A DNA stretch of 64,000 nucleotides from Membranipora membranacea (Eukaryota > Bryozoa > Gymnolaemata > Cheilostomatida > Membraniporidae), in contig OU612069.1 of the NCBI GenBank assembly GCA_914767715.1, positions 2,914,001 to 2,978,000 of the forward strand, given 5' to 3'. The notes beneath the pieces are model-generated. The model was not told where the DNA came from and did not search any database. It saw nothing but the letters and a program-made list of their open reading frames with translations. Positions 35,888-49,627 of the stretch are shown here, piece by piece. A program made the translations under genes and the position numbers. Numbering within the stretch: the first letter of the stretch is position 1; each line of letters starts with the position of its first letter.

Positions 35888-37884
35888 ATTCTTTTATGCT
35901 GAAGTGGCTATCAGTGTGTGCCGTCCGAAAGTTGCTAAACATTAACCAAACTAGGTCAGTGTTGAAATCCTGTACGTATATTGATTCCTGGTTATGATTG
36001 GGCAAAGAAAGGGGGTTCCCCTGCCTTTTATTGATACACAGGTTTGAGGTGTATGTTTAAATCCCAATGTTGTTTGTTTAGCATGCGATTGATAAGGTGA
36101 GTTTTGCTTTATTATATAGAGTAGAGAGTGTTTAAATAAGCAAAGAAACATGAGTTGCAAAACATCAAGTCATCTGAATAGAAATTTGATACCATTGTAA
36201 TAATAATTCTCAGGCTGTGGGCAATGACTGTAAAAACAAAACCTGCCAGTAAAATTATAAGGACTGAACAACTTCAAGAGTCTAAAACACACTGGCATTT
36301 ATTACAAAGCGAATTGTCAAAGCGAAACGATTGCATATAAGATGGAAAACCATTTTGTCGCTGGCAGAATACGCTCATTATCTAATTATTTTGATATTTG
36401 GACAAAATCGCCCAGCTTCAAATTATAAAAACCTTGTTTGCTTAGAATAGCTAATCGTTTTGCTTAGCAAATATGTTTCTGCCTTAAAGTTATGCCTGCT
36501 ATCAGACTAGCAATATTTCTATCATTGTGAGGAATGGAAAATGATACGTAACCTCTTTTATAGGTCCGTTACGAAAATTCATCCTACTTAAAATTTGGTT
36601 ACAATCATGGTTCTAAATTTGGTTCTAATAATGGTTTGCACTCAGGTTTTTTCTCAATAATAATTCTTGGGTGTATTATCAATTTGTAGTACTACTTTAG
36701 AGTTGCCTCTCCGTTGAAAACTGAAAGACAAGATACTCATGAGTTTGAGACGATACTCTTGCATCACAAAGTCAAGATTAACCATAGATAAATATATATA
36801 GATATACATTTGATGCTGTCAACGATCACATCTTATGATTGTGATCCGGAGTGTTTAATATATCTCACTCCAAGTCTGAGTATATTCTGAATATATGTTT
36901 GACCTCTGTATAGTACCTAGAAGCCCAATCAGGTTATCAAAGGCCTCTTAGCACAATGTTACTCTGCTAAATACTCCAAACTCAATTTAACCTGCAGGAG
37001 GGATCAGTCTGCGGGCATATACTAAAGTTTATATTGAATGTTGAACTAATTGTTTCTCGGATTAGAGTTATCTTATCTGAATCAAAAAGCCGACAAAATC
37101 CTTTGAACAAAGGATATTCTGAAAACTCAACTATGTCATAAACGATATATAACTATAGCAGTGAGTGAAATAACCATTTGACATAGGTGATTTATCAGAT
37201 ACTATATGGGGAAATTATCAAATTTGTAACCGAAATCTTTCCCTCTCAAATTTGATTGAAACTTTGCCTTTACTTCCAGTTTCTAACAAATCCGCCAAAA
37301 GGATATTGGCTTGTTATCACACTGACTAATAAAGGGTCTATTTTCCCGAACATTATGACAAATGCAAAGGTAAGTATTCATCTGCATCAGCCTGTTTGCG
37401 TTTGCCTGCCAACAATATATGGTTGCTGCCAAATATTTTGAGCATAATACTTGCAATAAAATGCTTATTCATTTAAGAAACACTTGTCTTTTGAGTGGCT
37501 GGTTAAATTTGGATTTCTTACAATGCATAGCTGTCAATCAGAAAAAGAAGGGAGATTGATCACTAAATATACAAATACGAGGCTTTCTAAATCAAACATG
37601 AGTAAACATCATTATTGGTTCACCGTGTCAACATTGTTTTATTTTGCCCTTATTGAGTCGTTTCCATATATAGGTGAACGGAGTCAAAGAAAGATATTCA
37701 ATAAATATGGTAGCGTATAACTGCATGTTTTTGTGCAACAACCACCATAAACAAATATTTTAAACAGTGTGTAGTACATGATATTAGGTTATCATGTTGG
37801 GAGAAACTTTAGAAAAAAACATAATATATTTGATCTTAGATCACACTATCATTTAGATCATTATAGCATGTATTTTACTATCAT
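35888..37884. other. Intergenic, presumed promoter region of the ankyrin-caspase gene
   Basis: About 2 kb between the start of the ankyrin-caspase gene and the 3' end of COG6, both on the minus strand. No coding exon was recognised; open frames at 37256 and 37484 show no domain or splice partner. No convincing promoter element was identified. Confidence 0.45.
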
Positions 37885-40800
37885 TTAAGAGAGATTGAGA
37901 AGAGTTTTAACTTGATCCGGTGTACGAGGCAGTATAGAGTTGGGATTCGTGTACCCTTGTTCAGAGTTCTGTATAGCTTTGTAGATGACATCATACACTG
38001 TGTGCAATAGTGAACATGCTTGTATAGCGACCAGATCCCTGTAAATATAATGTGAATATCATGTTTATAACATTGGGATGATCAAAAACATGCTTCCCGG
38101 CTGTAGTTTAGCAAAATGGTTAGATCTGCAGTGGGTGATAGCTGACCTATATGAAAAGGAAACTCTAAAATAATCCAAACTGTAGAGCAGAGCAGTACCC
38201 TTGGCTAAATATTTGTGTTCACACAGGGCACATCTATTATTTCACACACTGATTTGTTGGAACTAAGCGATCAGATGATGACAGCAGGAAATTGTAAGCC
38301 CAGGGCCTGGCTGTTCTAGTGGCAAGCATGTTAACCCACTCTGATCACATGATATAATATTGCGTGTATATCTCTGATAGATAAAGAGTAAACTAATCCA
38401 CATAGTGTGGGTACCATCACAAGGAATTTGAACTTTACCATTTAGGGGCGGGTACATGTTAGGTACTCATACTAAATTGACTCTAACGATCATATACACA
38501 TGATAATAGTTTAGTCTGAGTGTCAGTGTGATGTTAACCCGTCAGTCACATGACATGCTGTACTCATAGCTAGGGAAGGGACTTGAGTTATAAGCTGACC
38601 TGTGTTTTGGTGCCTTGAGCAGTGTTATCTGGTGAAAGTGATAATCATCTGGGCTGACCATGAAATTATCAAACTTTACCATCGCTGACTTAATAGATTG
38701 TCCATCCATCTCAGGTAGGCTTGATACATTCCTCTGTCAAATACAGATACAATCAACGTTAAACATTTGCTGTTGGAAGGAGAAATTAACGCACTAATTT
38801 AAATACTACCCAAAGACCAAAGCATGTAAAAAAATTCAATGCTCTACTGGGCATGAATTACTGTTGGTTGAAAGAGTACCTTCAATAAGGGAAGGTAACT
38901 CTTATTCTCCACTCACACTCTTTCAACCATCAACATTCATGCCAAGTAGAGCATTAAATTTTTTTACCATGCAAATCTAACACAACTTTATCATAAGTAA
39001 CTGCCTGACTATAACATGCTTTGGTCTTTGGGTAGTCTTTGGGTAGTCTTTAGCACAGTCCTCTAAACTTCAGAGAAGTGATATAACTAACAAAATGTAT
39101 GCTGTTAGCTGAGACCATGGTCCCTTACAATGGCAAGAACTTCTGTAGAGACATGGCATTGTGCTTAATCCATTAGTCCCATATACTAGGACCAATGTGG
39201 AGTTGTCACAGCACCACCACAGTATGTAAGTATGTAGGGATACTGCAGTCTGTAGGGATGCAGGGATACTACAGTATGTAGGGATGCAGGGATATTACAA
39301 CATGTAGGGATACTATAGTTTGTAGGGATATTACAGTATGTAGGGATACTACAGTATGTAGGGATGCAGGGATTCTATAGTATGTAGGGATGCAGGGATA
39401 TTACAGCATGTAGGGATACTACAGTTTGTGGGGATATTACAGTATGTAGGGATACTACAGTTTGTAGCGATTTACAGTATGTAGGGATATTATGGTATGT
39501 AGGGATATTGCAGTGTAGAGATGCAGGGATACAGAGAAACCACATGATTTCACACTGCCATACATTTCCTGTCCTTTTATTGTTGGTCGCAATAAGAATT
39601 CTCTAATTTCAACGTCAGAAGAGTGCAGATATCACACGTAGATGGCAAAACTCAAATATTAATCCATTACCTTACACTATCTGACTAATGAATCTCTATC
39701 TCACTCTATCTGACTCTGACTCTATTAAATAGAGACCAGACCAGGTTCTGGAAGTGATTCTCTTAAATAGTTCGCGTTGCGCAAACTGCTAGCCATTGAC
39801 AATATTGTTATCTTGAATTATAAAAATCACCTGAACTTTTTGCATGTTGTTGTATATTAGAGCCAGGCCGAGCTTATTCAGGATGAATGAGGCGTCTTCA
39901 CTGATCAGTGTGTCTATGTGTGCATCTATCTGTAATTATAAATGTATGTTTGTATGTGTATTTCAAACTATCTATCATCGCAATTACGTTAACATTAGGC
40001 ATAGTACATTAAAAATGAAGAAGAAAAAATATATGAGTTGCTATGTCTTATAAAAAAACTGAAAAAAGCTCTTCTTTATCTTCTCAGTCCTACACTTTTC
40101 GGCTTTAAAAATCACAGGTTTACGAGAGAAAAGATAGCATGGCATGAGAACTGGTTGAATTATTATGTAAACAAGACTCAAGTCAACATTGATAATGCTG
40201 GAAACAAGCCCAAGTCAACAAATACAGTGTTATCCTCTTAATTCAGTCGTTATAATTCAGAACTCCTGTTAATTCAGACAAATGACACTGGTCTCGAATT
40301 TCAACACATCTTAATGTCACATTATTCTAACTCGGCTTAGTTTGAAGATAATTAGATGGACCCCAGAAGTTTGTATTAAGTGGAGTGCACTGTAATGCCC
40401 TAAACAAGCCTCAAGACATGATGGAAATAAATGCTATTGGAAAAGATAGGCTGCCTGACCAATGACGTCGATTTCCAAGAAAAGACACTCATTTACTTAA
40501 AACTCCATTAGATACACTAAACAAATAGCAACAAATTTCAATGTTTTACCCTCAACATTACAAAACACAACAACTATAAAAATGTTTGGGATAACGCTGC
40601 TGCAACACATTTTTGTTGAATCTTGGTTAGTTTTCTTTTTTGACATTTATGTTCTTGTCACATCATGAAAACATTAGAAATGGTGAATTGTTGCTGCCAA
40701 TAAATGTTTTGTTATTATTGTCTAGATTTATCAGATCATCAAATACTCTATCACCTTTTTAAAAGACAACTTATCAATTATTTCTCCAACAATTAGTAGC

Positions 40801-43800
40801 TCATGTCACATACATTTAAAAATTGCATCTTTTTTCTTTCTTCTTTTGGCACATGACGAAAAGCTTTTTTTTTCTTGAAAATGATTAACAAATTGATAAG
40901 GCCTCACTTACAGGTAAATTTTCTTTAAAAAAACTTCCTCAATGTCATATAACTATTGGTATCAGAGGGTGATTGACCGTTTCGCAAAAAAAACCCAGCT
41001 AATTAGATCTAACCATAAACATCTAAGTATTTATATGTCTATGGATCTAACAAATAGGTCTCGAAAACCGTCTCCTCATGTAGAAAGACAGTCAGGAGTT
41101 GTCCACTAATTTCTAAAAGGAAAACAACTCCAGCTTCTCTTTTATTTATTGCCCAAAGTAACACTGTACAAATCTCGATAATGATCATTTCCTGACTATT
41201 TCTGCACCCTTATATTGATAAGATCTTCAGTATAGAACAATTTAGCTTGAGTTTCAATGTCAGAACAGAGCTTACAGTGGGTGGGGGTATCACTAGTCCT
41301 TACCTGGGCTTGTATGAGCTCCAGATGGGCCTCAGTATACTCATACAGCGATAGAGTTGATTGTATCTGGTGTAGACAGTTGATCATATAGACGGCCATC
41401 TCTATAGTATTCAAACTACTAGCTGATACTGTACACATCTGTATCAGAGGATCCACCATAGTACGTAATATCTGTAAGTTAAAAGTACGTAATATCTGTA
41501 AGTTAACAGTAAGTAATTTATCAGTATTTAGAACGGTAAGTGCGTAAATAGTATTATAGTGATTTGAATCAATCGTGGGATTTATTTGAGTCTAAGTGCT
41601 ACAAGTTCGCTGGCATCAGTGACATCATGTTCGTAACCTCTGCAGTCTGAACTTGAAGACAGGATGTTGCTAACTCCACCCATTTAGCGGTCTGAACTCC
41701 TAGACTAGGTATACTTACTAGATCAGGCAAGGGTCGCTGTTATCCGGTATTAGGAGTTGACTTTTATTTTAACTACCTTACGTGTGTGCGATTAACCTGT
41801 CATTTATATTATTCCCACCCTTCCTTTTTTTTTAAAACTTTGATTATTGCACTGGAATGTGGTGTGGCCCGTAGAAGTTAAAATAAGATTAAAATACAAA
41901 AGCAATAATAAAAGAAGGGACAGCGAATGTCATGCACTGCAAGGTAAAATACTTTGGTGATACTCCAATAAAAAACCACAAAACAGTAGTTGTGTTTGTA
42001 ATGACATAATATGCTCTAATAGATGGAATCATCTATGGGACAGCATGGCTTCAAGAGCAATGTCAAGTATTGCTGCCAAAAAAAAACCATTCTTTTGTGA
42101 CGATTGTGAGTTTATAGACAGTTTTCTGAGCTCTTATTTATGCCTCAATTCGGAGTTGTCCTCTCTCCAGTTTGGTACTTTTAACCCACACCGCATAGGA
42201 AAAACCTGCTGAAAGAGGGTTATCTTGAAAACCGCTCATGATAGGATAAAAATGATTTTTGATTCAGAGTCTGCACCATTGAAAATCCTGTGAGACAGGG
42301 TTTCCAAATCATTGGAGGCTTGAATATTGATAATTAATCTTAATTTTAGTGACGAAACTCATGAAAATTTCTGCCAAATTGTCCGCAAAACAGGCAGAAA
42401 ATGCTATTATTGACTATCCAATTACTAAAATTATTTCCCAAACTATGTCCATATGAGTTTTCAATGTTGCAGATTCTGAATCAAAAATAATTTTTATCCT
42501 ATTATGAGCGGATTTTAAGATAACCCTCTTTTCAGCACGTTTTTCCTATGCGGCGTGGGTTAAAAGTACCAAACTGGAGAGAGGACAACTCCGAATTGAG
42601 GCCGAAATCAGAGCTCAGAAAACTGTCTATTCAAAATGCCGTAAATTTTCATGGCCAAATTATAGTAATCCTAAAGAAGTAAAGTCATGGCATGAGGAAA
42701 AGTTCTCAGGCGTGAAATAGTGGCTAGCTAACATTAACTTGACCTCATTACTGAACTCCGACCTTAGCCAGCTCACATTAAGTCACCCCATAACTGGCTA
42801 ACTTAGACTACAGTCAATATTAACTACTCTACTGTATCAGCACAATGGAGATAATTAGTGCTCCACTGAGGTCGTCATGGTTCACTCGTATGAAAAGGTA
42901 ACTCATTGGGCTGACTAGAGAAAATTAACTGCTCACCTTCTGGAAGTCATGTTTTCTGATATCTGAAGCGAGAACTGCTGAGTCTTTACATGATAATATC
43001 TCCTGTAGTAAGTTTAGCGAAGATATCAGAGGATCCGGGGAGGATAAATCCTCACTAGCCAGTATGACCTGAGAAAACACAACAGAAAATCATCAATAAA
43101 AAAAGTAATCCAGTCATACCAATAGACAACAGAAAAAATTTCATCAAAACGTTGTGTGTTGCAGTATATTGTGAGAGTATTTGTGGGACTTCAATCCTTA
43201 CACAAATAATGGCTTGACTCGGATAATTACGACGTGTTGAGAAGCAAGAGTCTTTGCTTTAATACCTGAAGTTGTTGAACAGCTATTAGGATAGAAGCGC
43301 ATAAAATATATTAACTAAGCCAAATATAAATTTTGTCACCGTTGAACATAAAACCTAACCACGCCCTCATATTTTTACCATTGAAATCATGGAAGTACCG
43401 AAGTTCATATCCCCAAAAAGGTCAAGTCACCTCAATTACCAGTTATGGGTTCAGTTGATTTTCATATCCAGGGTTATTATCGACCCCCCATTGTAAAGAT
43501 TTGAGTGAAAAGACCAAGGAAATTAGGCTATCAGTAGTTCATTTACTGGCGTAAGGTAAGGAATCTTGTGCAAGTTTATTAGCTTGAGTGCCTAAGCTGT
43601 TTCGGATAGTGTTGCAGGTTGGGGCGTTAAGTCACGTTACAATCCAGTATATGCAAGTATTTTTTGGTACTATTAAGCTAAGACTTACATTTTCCATTAG
43701 TTTACTTGTATGACATGTAAGGCTGTTATAAAACAGAGTACTACTCAACGTCTTAATCTCTCCCAGAGTGACTATCATAGCAGCGTCCGCTGTCAACATC

Positions 43801-46800
43801 TGACTGTAAAATATGGAAACAAATATACAGTGCAAGCTGGTTAATTCAGACTTTATAATTCAGAACTCCTGTTAATTCAGACAAGGAAAATTGGTCCCTT
43901 CAGGCAAATGATGTCACTTATTTCAGACTCTGCTTTATTAGGACACATTTTTGTGGTCACCAGAGGTTTGATTTAAGCAAACTCCACTGGACCTGACGAT
44001 GGATATGCTCCATGCAAATACAGTGTTATGATTTATTTTTCGAAATAATCAATTGAAATAGACATGACATAAGGCAGACTTTGTCATTATCAGAATCAAG
44101 ATGCAGAGATCTATTTAAGTAAGCTGATTGCCAATTGACTATATCAATTAATTCACGCTACAATAAACAGAGATATAAAATGACATTGATGAGATACCAC
44201 ACAGAGTGTGGCTACCATGGACCACAGTCTACACTCAACAAAAACTAGATGTAAACTTCAAATAAGCTAACTATGATTAGGGGTGGGGGGGGGGGGGGGG
44301 GTTATATTAGTGAAATTATGTAATTTTCAAAGAAAGGGTGAGAAGGGGAACCAAGGAATGCTTCATAACTCAAAAAAGTATTGATAGTATGTTGTTTGTC
44401 AAAGAGAGCAACTTTCAGGGACAAGCAGCTGGGCCAACGATGTGTTTCTATGTGATCTAGATGATAATACAATTCAAGACATCTTTTATTGTCAAACATT
44501 TGTGTTTTGTTTTATTCAAGTAGCTTTGTGTGCAATGTGCAGTGTTGTTCAGGACTTTTTAACAAAATGAGTTGTCCCATTTTTGATGCTAAAAGGACAA
44601 CTCTTAATTTCTTCCAGCCTTATTTCTGAGAAGTAACCACTCACCTGACAGTTTGCATATAGAACTGTACAAGGTTCTCTAGTTTATACAGAGTGACAGC
44701 TGTCAGCTCAGAGACAAGTACTTGTTCTACCCTGACTTTGAATGCTCTACACAATCCTTCAGTGATAGGGGTAAGGGCAGCGGTCACGGTGTCATCTATA
44801 ATGGTAAAAATAACAAATAAATATAATATATGATGTCCAATAATAATACAAAAACAATGATAATGATGATAATGAAATAGTTCACATATCATAGGTAGGG
44901 AGAAAATTTTAATTGGGACAAATAATATAATAATATTTCTTATTGTAATGCTGGCCTTTCAAATAGAAGGTCACCATTTATAATTTCCGAATAATAATCC
45001 AAAATAAGCCAAATGAGGCGATGCTTTCTGAACCTATAATGAATGAGGTTTTCTAGACACAATATTGGTATCATCTTGTTGAATGAGTGAACTAAAACAT
45101 AACTAAGCTAAAGAATTTGACTCAATTAGAAAAATAATATCGTTTATAGCAGCCCTGTGTTTTGATTCCAACTTCTAAACTCCCAAATACAGAAAATATA
45201 GACTTTTAACCTTACAATATTTTCAGTAGGGGTCCTACCTTCTTTAGTACATAGCCTGAGTAGAGAGGTGATGTGCTCGTTCTCTGAAGCGCAGGCCTGA
45301 TGTAGCCAGGCTAATATATCACCTACGTATCTCAGAGGGTCATGGGAATGTAGCTCTATAGGACGAGGAGTTCCTCCGGGACCTGTGAGAAAAAAAAAAT
45401 ATGTAAACATGCAAGATATATATTACATACATGGATCTCATATAACATATCGGCACATAAAACAACGATACTCAGGTATGACAGTTTCTGAAGCAAAGTA
45501 TATATATAGCCTTAGAGTACACGGATGTGGATATCAAAGGTATATCTTTGAACAGCAAAGGTTCCTGAGGACCTAAAGGATACCATTTTATTTGAATTGA
45601 ATAGTCATAGTAATACAAATAAACTCTAAGTGTGGGCTCAGCTCAACAATTTTCATTCTGTTGAAAAGAAAGCAAGATTCGACTCACTGTCAGCAAGAGG
45701 ACATACAAACTCTATTTCTGGCTCCATAAACCAAAATTAGGTTGCTGTTTACAATTCAATCTGACACAATTGCATCGTATTGGGTTTACAATAAAAAAGA
45801 AGTTTCCTACCTCCTCTGGTGAGAGCGTCTATAAAGCTTCTCACTATAGCTGCTCTTCTTGCGGCGCAGAACTCATCAAGTGTATACTTAAATAGTACTG
45901 TACGATCCTGAAGAGCCGCCATAGCTTCACACAAGGCAGGGCTTATATCAGGGGAGTCGTTAGTAACTAGTCGACACTCGCCTGTAAAGATATTGCGTCA
46001 GGAAATTGTATAGTTAAGTTTTAGTTTATCTGTTTTGGTCGGATAGGAAAGTGGGTGCTAGTGATTTTTTTAAATTAAAAATGAGCACAGGAAATTTAAT
46101 ATGACATATAGGTCATAAGTATTTCATCAAAATATCACGACACAGTAAAAGTAACAATAAACTGGTGGGTACGGAATTAGACCTCACTGTCATTGGGACT
46201 AACTTTGATCCAATATGCCTGCTTTACATGTTACTTACACTCTTCTTGCTCATGCGCAAATTGGGGAAACTCTGATTGCAAGCAAATTGAAACAAATCTG
46301 ATCCGATCAATATTCAGAAATTTAACAGAAATTTAAGAATTCTCTGCCTGAACCATGTATTACACACTAACTCACCTTGAGCCCAGCGGTAAAGTCTCTC
46401 ATAGGCTGACTCCTGGTACATAGCCATCGCCTCCATAATCTCCAAACTAAACAATAATAATAACACAAGGGTCAAGGGAAACCGATAATAGCTAAGCCAA
46501 ATTGGCTGTGTCTTCAGATCATTCTGTGTCTTTTGAGTGAACTCAAAAGCTCAGCAGTACAAATTGTAGAAGGATAACTAAGTTGGCTCCATTAATTAAC
46601 AACCAGGCCTCTGGCCGGCTGGTGATATTGGAATGCAACCAAGAGCAACTTTGGCTTAGTGTGAGTATTTAATCATATACCAACAATATAGTGTAGCCTT
46701 GGAATCGTCCTCTTGTTACAAATGAAAAAATGAGAGCGTACGACTCCGGAAACTAAAACTATGAACAGCAAAAAGATCAACCCTTCATAGCATCAAGACT

Positions 46801-48312
46801 TTTCCCCTTAGCAACCACTTCTTTGCCCAATTACTATAATGGCTTGTGCACTATTAGGCCCAGAAATATGACAGACTCTGATTGGTCTAAATCCACTGAA
46901 AATGAAAACATGACCACATGTTGCAGTTTCACTATATTTTGTCCTAGTATTATGCTCATTGTGAATATAAGCAATGTTTGGAAATGCCGGTTTTGATGTG
47001 TTGCTCACACATATGTTATTCTGGACTGAAAGCATTGTATGGTACTTGAAAACATAACTGTAGCTAGACTGCCCTGAGCATGGCACATGGTGAGTGACCT
47101 TCTAATAATTGTACAGATTAAACAATCAGCTGACTTATACCCTGGGAGATCGACTCGATTAAACAATCGAAATGCTGTACCACAAATGGAGAAATATGAG
47201 GGTAGCCCTTATTGTCGATTGTAATACACAGCTGCATCTGCTGCTAAGGCCAAAGGGAAGAAAGTGAAAAGTCAGCACAGCATTGGGAGAGCCATTACAG
47301 TAAAAGTGGGTGATGTAGTGGAAAGGTCACCCAAGTTGACAGACCCATAGGAGACTGGTCGCAGTAAGAAATATCATGTTGGTCCATAAAGTTAATAATA
47401 TTTTTATCATTTTTAAGTCTTGGTGTTGTTCTCGATCTTTTGCTGCTGTTCGATAGGAGACTGGTCGGAGTAAGAAAGACAACGACCTGTTGCCAATGCT
47501 ATCGGTTAATCATTTATGGTCTTGTGACCAAATCAAGCACCAAAGTAAGGTCAGAGCCATTATGCCAATAATATCTGGGAACATTGGCTAGTCAGACTAG
47601 GAGTCTGTATAACATTGAAGTGAGTGTGAAAGTAACAGGCTTTATTATCATTCTAGGGTTTTCAGTCAAAATTTTGAATTTTGCTTTAGTGCTATACAGG
47701 TTCATCGACACTTTGCCAACACATCTGATTTTTACTGAAAGTTGAGATGGGACGTTACTAAAAAGGTCCAATTTTTCACGAAAGTGTATAAAAAAGTACC
47801 TTTTTAGTAACTACCATCTCAAATTAGCATGAAAATCAGTTAAGACAGGGCAATAGTCTTTCACTAAACCTTATAGCAGTTTTTTTAATTAGACTGAGAA
47901 CTCTAGAATGATACCAAACACCTGATTCTTTCACAATCACTATCTAGGGAAGAATACCGTGTTACACTACAAGGAGTACAGGGAGGGGAAACCAAGCATC
48001 ACTCACAGAAAATAGGCATTTTAGTGACATAGACAATGGTCAGTCCAAACAAACTTTATAGAAACAGTTGACGTTTCTCACAATATCTCTTATCAAAATA
48101 CTAGACCACGCTAGATAGGAAGACTGAAGTAAGTGAGGCGCCCTAAGCCAACACAATCCCACACAAACCCACACACTTACACACACATACACATTTGTCA
48201 CACACATATCAGCTGTTTGTCACACATACCCAGCTGTTTGATGGTTAGTTCTCAGTAGAATCTTGCAATCCTGATGAATCTGTTTGACTCTCTTCAAAGC
48301 TTCAAAGAAATC
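37885..48312 (-). CDS. COG6: Conserved oligomeric Golgi complex subunit 6, C-terminal 473 residues
   Basis: Eleven phase-matched exons on the minus strand: 48230-48312, 46376-46446, 45811-45981, 45239-45382, 44645-44795, 43689-43803, 42937-43068, 41304-41471, 39831-39929, 38600-38733 and 37885-38038 (stop TAA). Family hallmarks include [90 protein letters not shown] and the C-terminus [16 protein letters not shown]6 is a helical-rod subunit of lobe B of the COG tether, which captures vesicles at the Golgi for retrograde transport and glycosyltransferase recycling. The 473 residues correspond to about residues 184 to the end of the human protein, with no internal gap. The first third (coiled-coil part) lies in 5' exons I could not find, either upstream of 48312 or beyond the window. 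Confidence 0.95.
38301..38530 (-). repeat. Dispersed repeat family 2, copy 2 (inverted)
   Basis: Reverse complement of the sequence at 22683-22930 with about 75-80% identity by eye (shared AACATGTACCCGCCCCTA and GTGATGGTAC). In the last intron of COG6. Confidence 0.75.
38805..39037. mobile_element. Foldback MITE, family 4
   Basis: Left arm ACTACCCAAAGACCAAAGCATG, continuing AATGCTCTACTGGGCATGAA and TTGGTTGAAAGAGT, pairs with ACTCTTTCAACC, TTCATGCCAAGTAGAGCATT and CATGCTTTGGTCTTTGGGTA. The right arm has about 44 extra bases (38971-39014). The centre contains ATAAGGGAAGGTAACTC, also seen at 55720. Lies in a COG6 intron. Confidence 0.85.
39221..39531 (+). repeat. Minisatellite, ~20-bp TGTAGGGATACTACAGTA units
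   Basis: About fifteen imperfect units of TATGTAGGGATACTACAG, some with an inserted TGCAGGGAT, in the COG6 intron between exons 38600-38733 and 39831-39929. Units vary and are not separated by unique spacers, so it is not a CRISPR array. Confidence 0.9.
42114..42630. mobile_element. 517-bp element with ~158-bp terminal inverted repeats
   Basis: Left arm 42114-42271 (ATAGACAGTTTTCTGAGCTC...) and right arm about 42468-42630 (...GAGCTCAGAAAACTGTCTAT) are reverse complements at about 90% identity. Both contain TCGGAGTTGTCCTCTCTCCA, with no coding capacity between. In the COG6 intron between exons 41304-41471 and 42937-43068. Confidence 0.9.
44285..44301. repeat. Poly-G tract (17 G)
   Basis: Seventeen G in a row after GGGGT, in a COG6 intron. 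On the transcribed minus strand it is a C-run. Confidence 0.9.
47624..47936. mobile_element. Palindromic MITE, family 5 copy 1
   Basis: Ends GTGTGAAAG...CTTTCACA. Arms pair through TATCATTCTAG, TTTTCAGTC and TGAGATGGGACGTTACTAAAAAGG against CCTTTTTAGTAACTACCATCTCA, around a short loop near 47780. A half copy is at 63386-63510. In the first visible COG6 intron. Confidence 0.85.
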
Positions 48313-48862
48313 CTACAAAATAAAAAAAATATGCTGATCAGCTTAAAATCTCACAAAAAACTTCAATGACCATGTTTTCTCACTCTCATATAGCTTGATG
48401 GACAAATTAGTCCTTCCCTGCGTATTACACCATCTTGCAAAGCTGGCACTCACTGCAAAGGTACTACCCTAAGGGAGAAGATATTAGCTAGTACTCAGAT
48501 AACCTGACACTAATGTTCACCTGCTAAGTTATGAGGTTAAGTTAATGTTAGCTAGCCATAAATTTCCCCATTTGAGCCATCATGCAATGGTGAACCTTAT
48601 CTCCTACTAATACAATAGTGTAGCATCTAGGGGTATGTCACCATTTCTCACATGTTGGAAAACAATAAACAACTGAGGTACATGTACTTGTGACATGAGT
48701 TATCTAAAGACTTGAGTTGAGGGAACAGTCTGTGACCACAGAGGCAAATAATAAACAATCAAAATCTCCCCACAATATTGATATTGTCATGTCCTTAAAT
48801 TTTGATATGAAGAAACCTCAGTGAACAAATAAATATTTTGTACAAACATCCATGTAAACCTT

Positions 48863-48974
48863 GATCAAGTTTAATCCGATTGCCTACGTTCCAGTGGCTC
48901 CCTTCAACTGGTCAAGCTGCATCAGTGGATCGGGAGCAACTCCAAATGCAGGCAAATGGACCAAACTTGGTCCA
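48863..48974. mobile_element. Foldback MITE, family 3 copy 2, with target duplication
   Basis: Inverted repeat GATCAAGTTTAATCCGATTG...CAAATGGACCAAACTTGGTC, flanked by identical 11-base direct repeats ATGTAAACCTT (48852-48862 and 48975-48985). Same family as 23731-23844. Confidence 0.85.
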
Positions 48975-49284
48975 ATGTAAACCTTGTGGTGCATTTTCAA
49001 AATCAACACAATATTCCGTACTATAAGCAAAAGTTTGCAGGGGCTGACTGGCAATGTGATTACAATTTTTACATTTTCAAAGACTTGATATGTACTTTCA
49101 TCAGCGGTGCCAGAATTTGTTTAAAATGTTGTCTGACCAAGCGATGGTAGCAGACGATTGTTAACTTTGGTTATGGAATGCAATAATCTTGTTGATTCCA
49201 CTCTCGCTTTAAGTTTGGGTTGGCTTTACGAGGACATACCATAATAGTATCTTATTTATAAGGAAATCAGAGACATTCACTGCA

Positions 49285-49580
49285 TTTCCATGGTAGGTCT
49301 GAGGTCGACCTGAGGGTAATTAGCCTTAGATTTGAGCTATGGAACTGCCTCTGAGGTCGCCCTGAGCTCCAAGGTTCAGCTCGCACATTTCCGCTTGCAC
49401 TACAGCGAGCTCAGCCCGAGCCGTTAGCAGCAAAGACTCTAACGCGGGAGGCAGGGGTTCAAATCCCGGCGGCGGCAGATTTTTTTGATATTTATTTTCT
49501 CAGCTCTACCATGGGAATGACTGCATATTTCGAGGTGACAACTCAGCTCGATCTAGGCCAACCTCACATGGAAACATAGT
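49285..49580. repeat. Composite repeat with tRNA-like core
   Basis: Outer ends TTTCCATGGTAGGTCTGAGG and CCAACCTCACATGGAAA are an imperfect inverted repeat. The core 49418-49480 has a B-box (GGGGTTCAAATCCCGG) preceded by tRNA-like sequence and followed by a seven-T pol III-type stop. The A-box and acceptor pairing are poor, so it is not called a tRNA gene. Confidence 0.5.
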
Positions 49581-49627
49581 GATTTAGACAAATCAATATG
49601 GAAGTAGTTCATTTCACATTCTATTCC

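Noticed and set aside
39221-39531. CRISPR array
   Set aside because: Units are adjacent with no unique spacers, and the DNA is eukaryotic; it is a minisatellite.
49418-49480. tRNA gene
   Set aside because: Good B-box and T-run, but acceptor and D-arm pairing fail; it is a tRNA-derived repeat. The same applies to 7627-7718.
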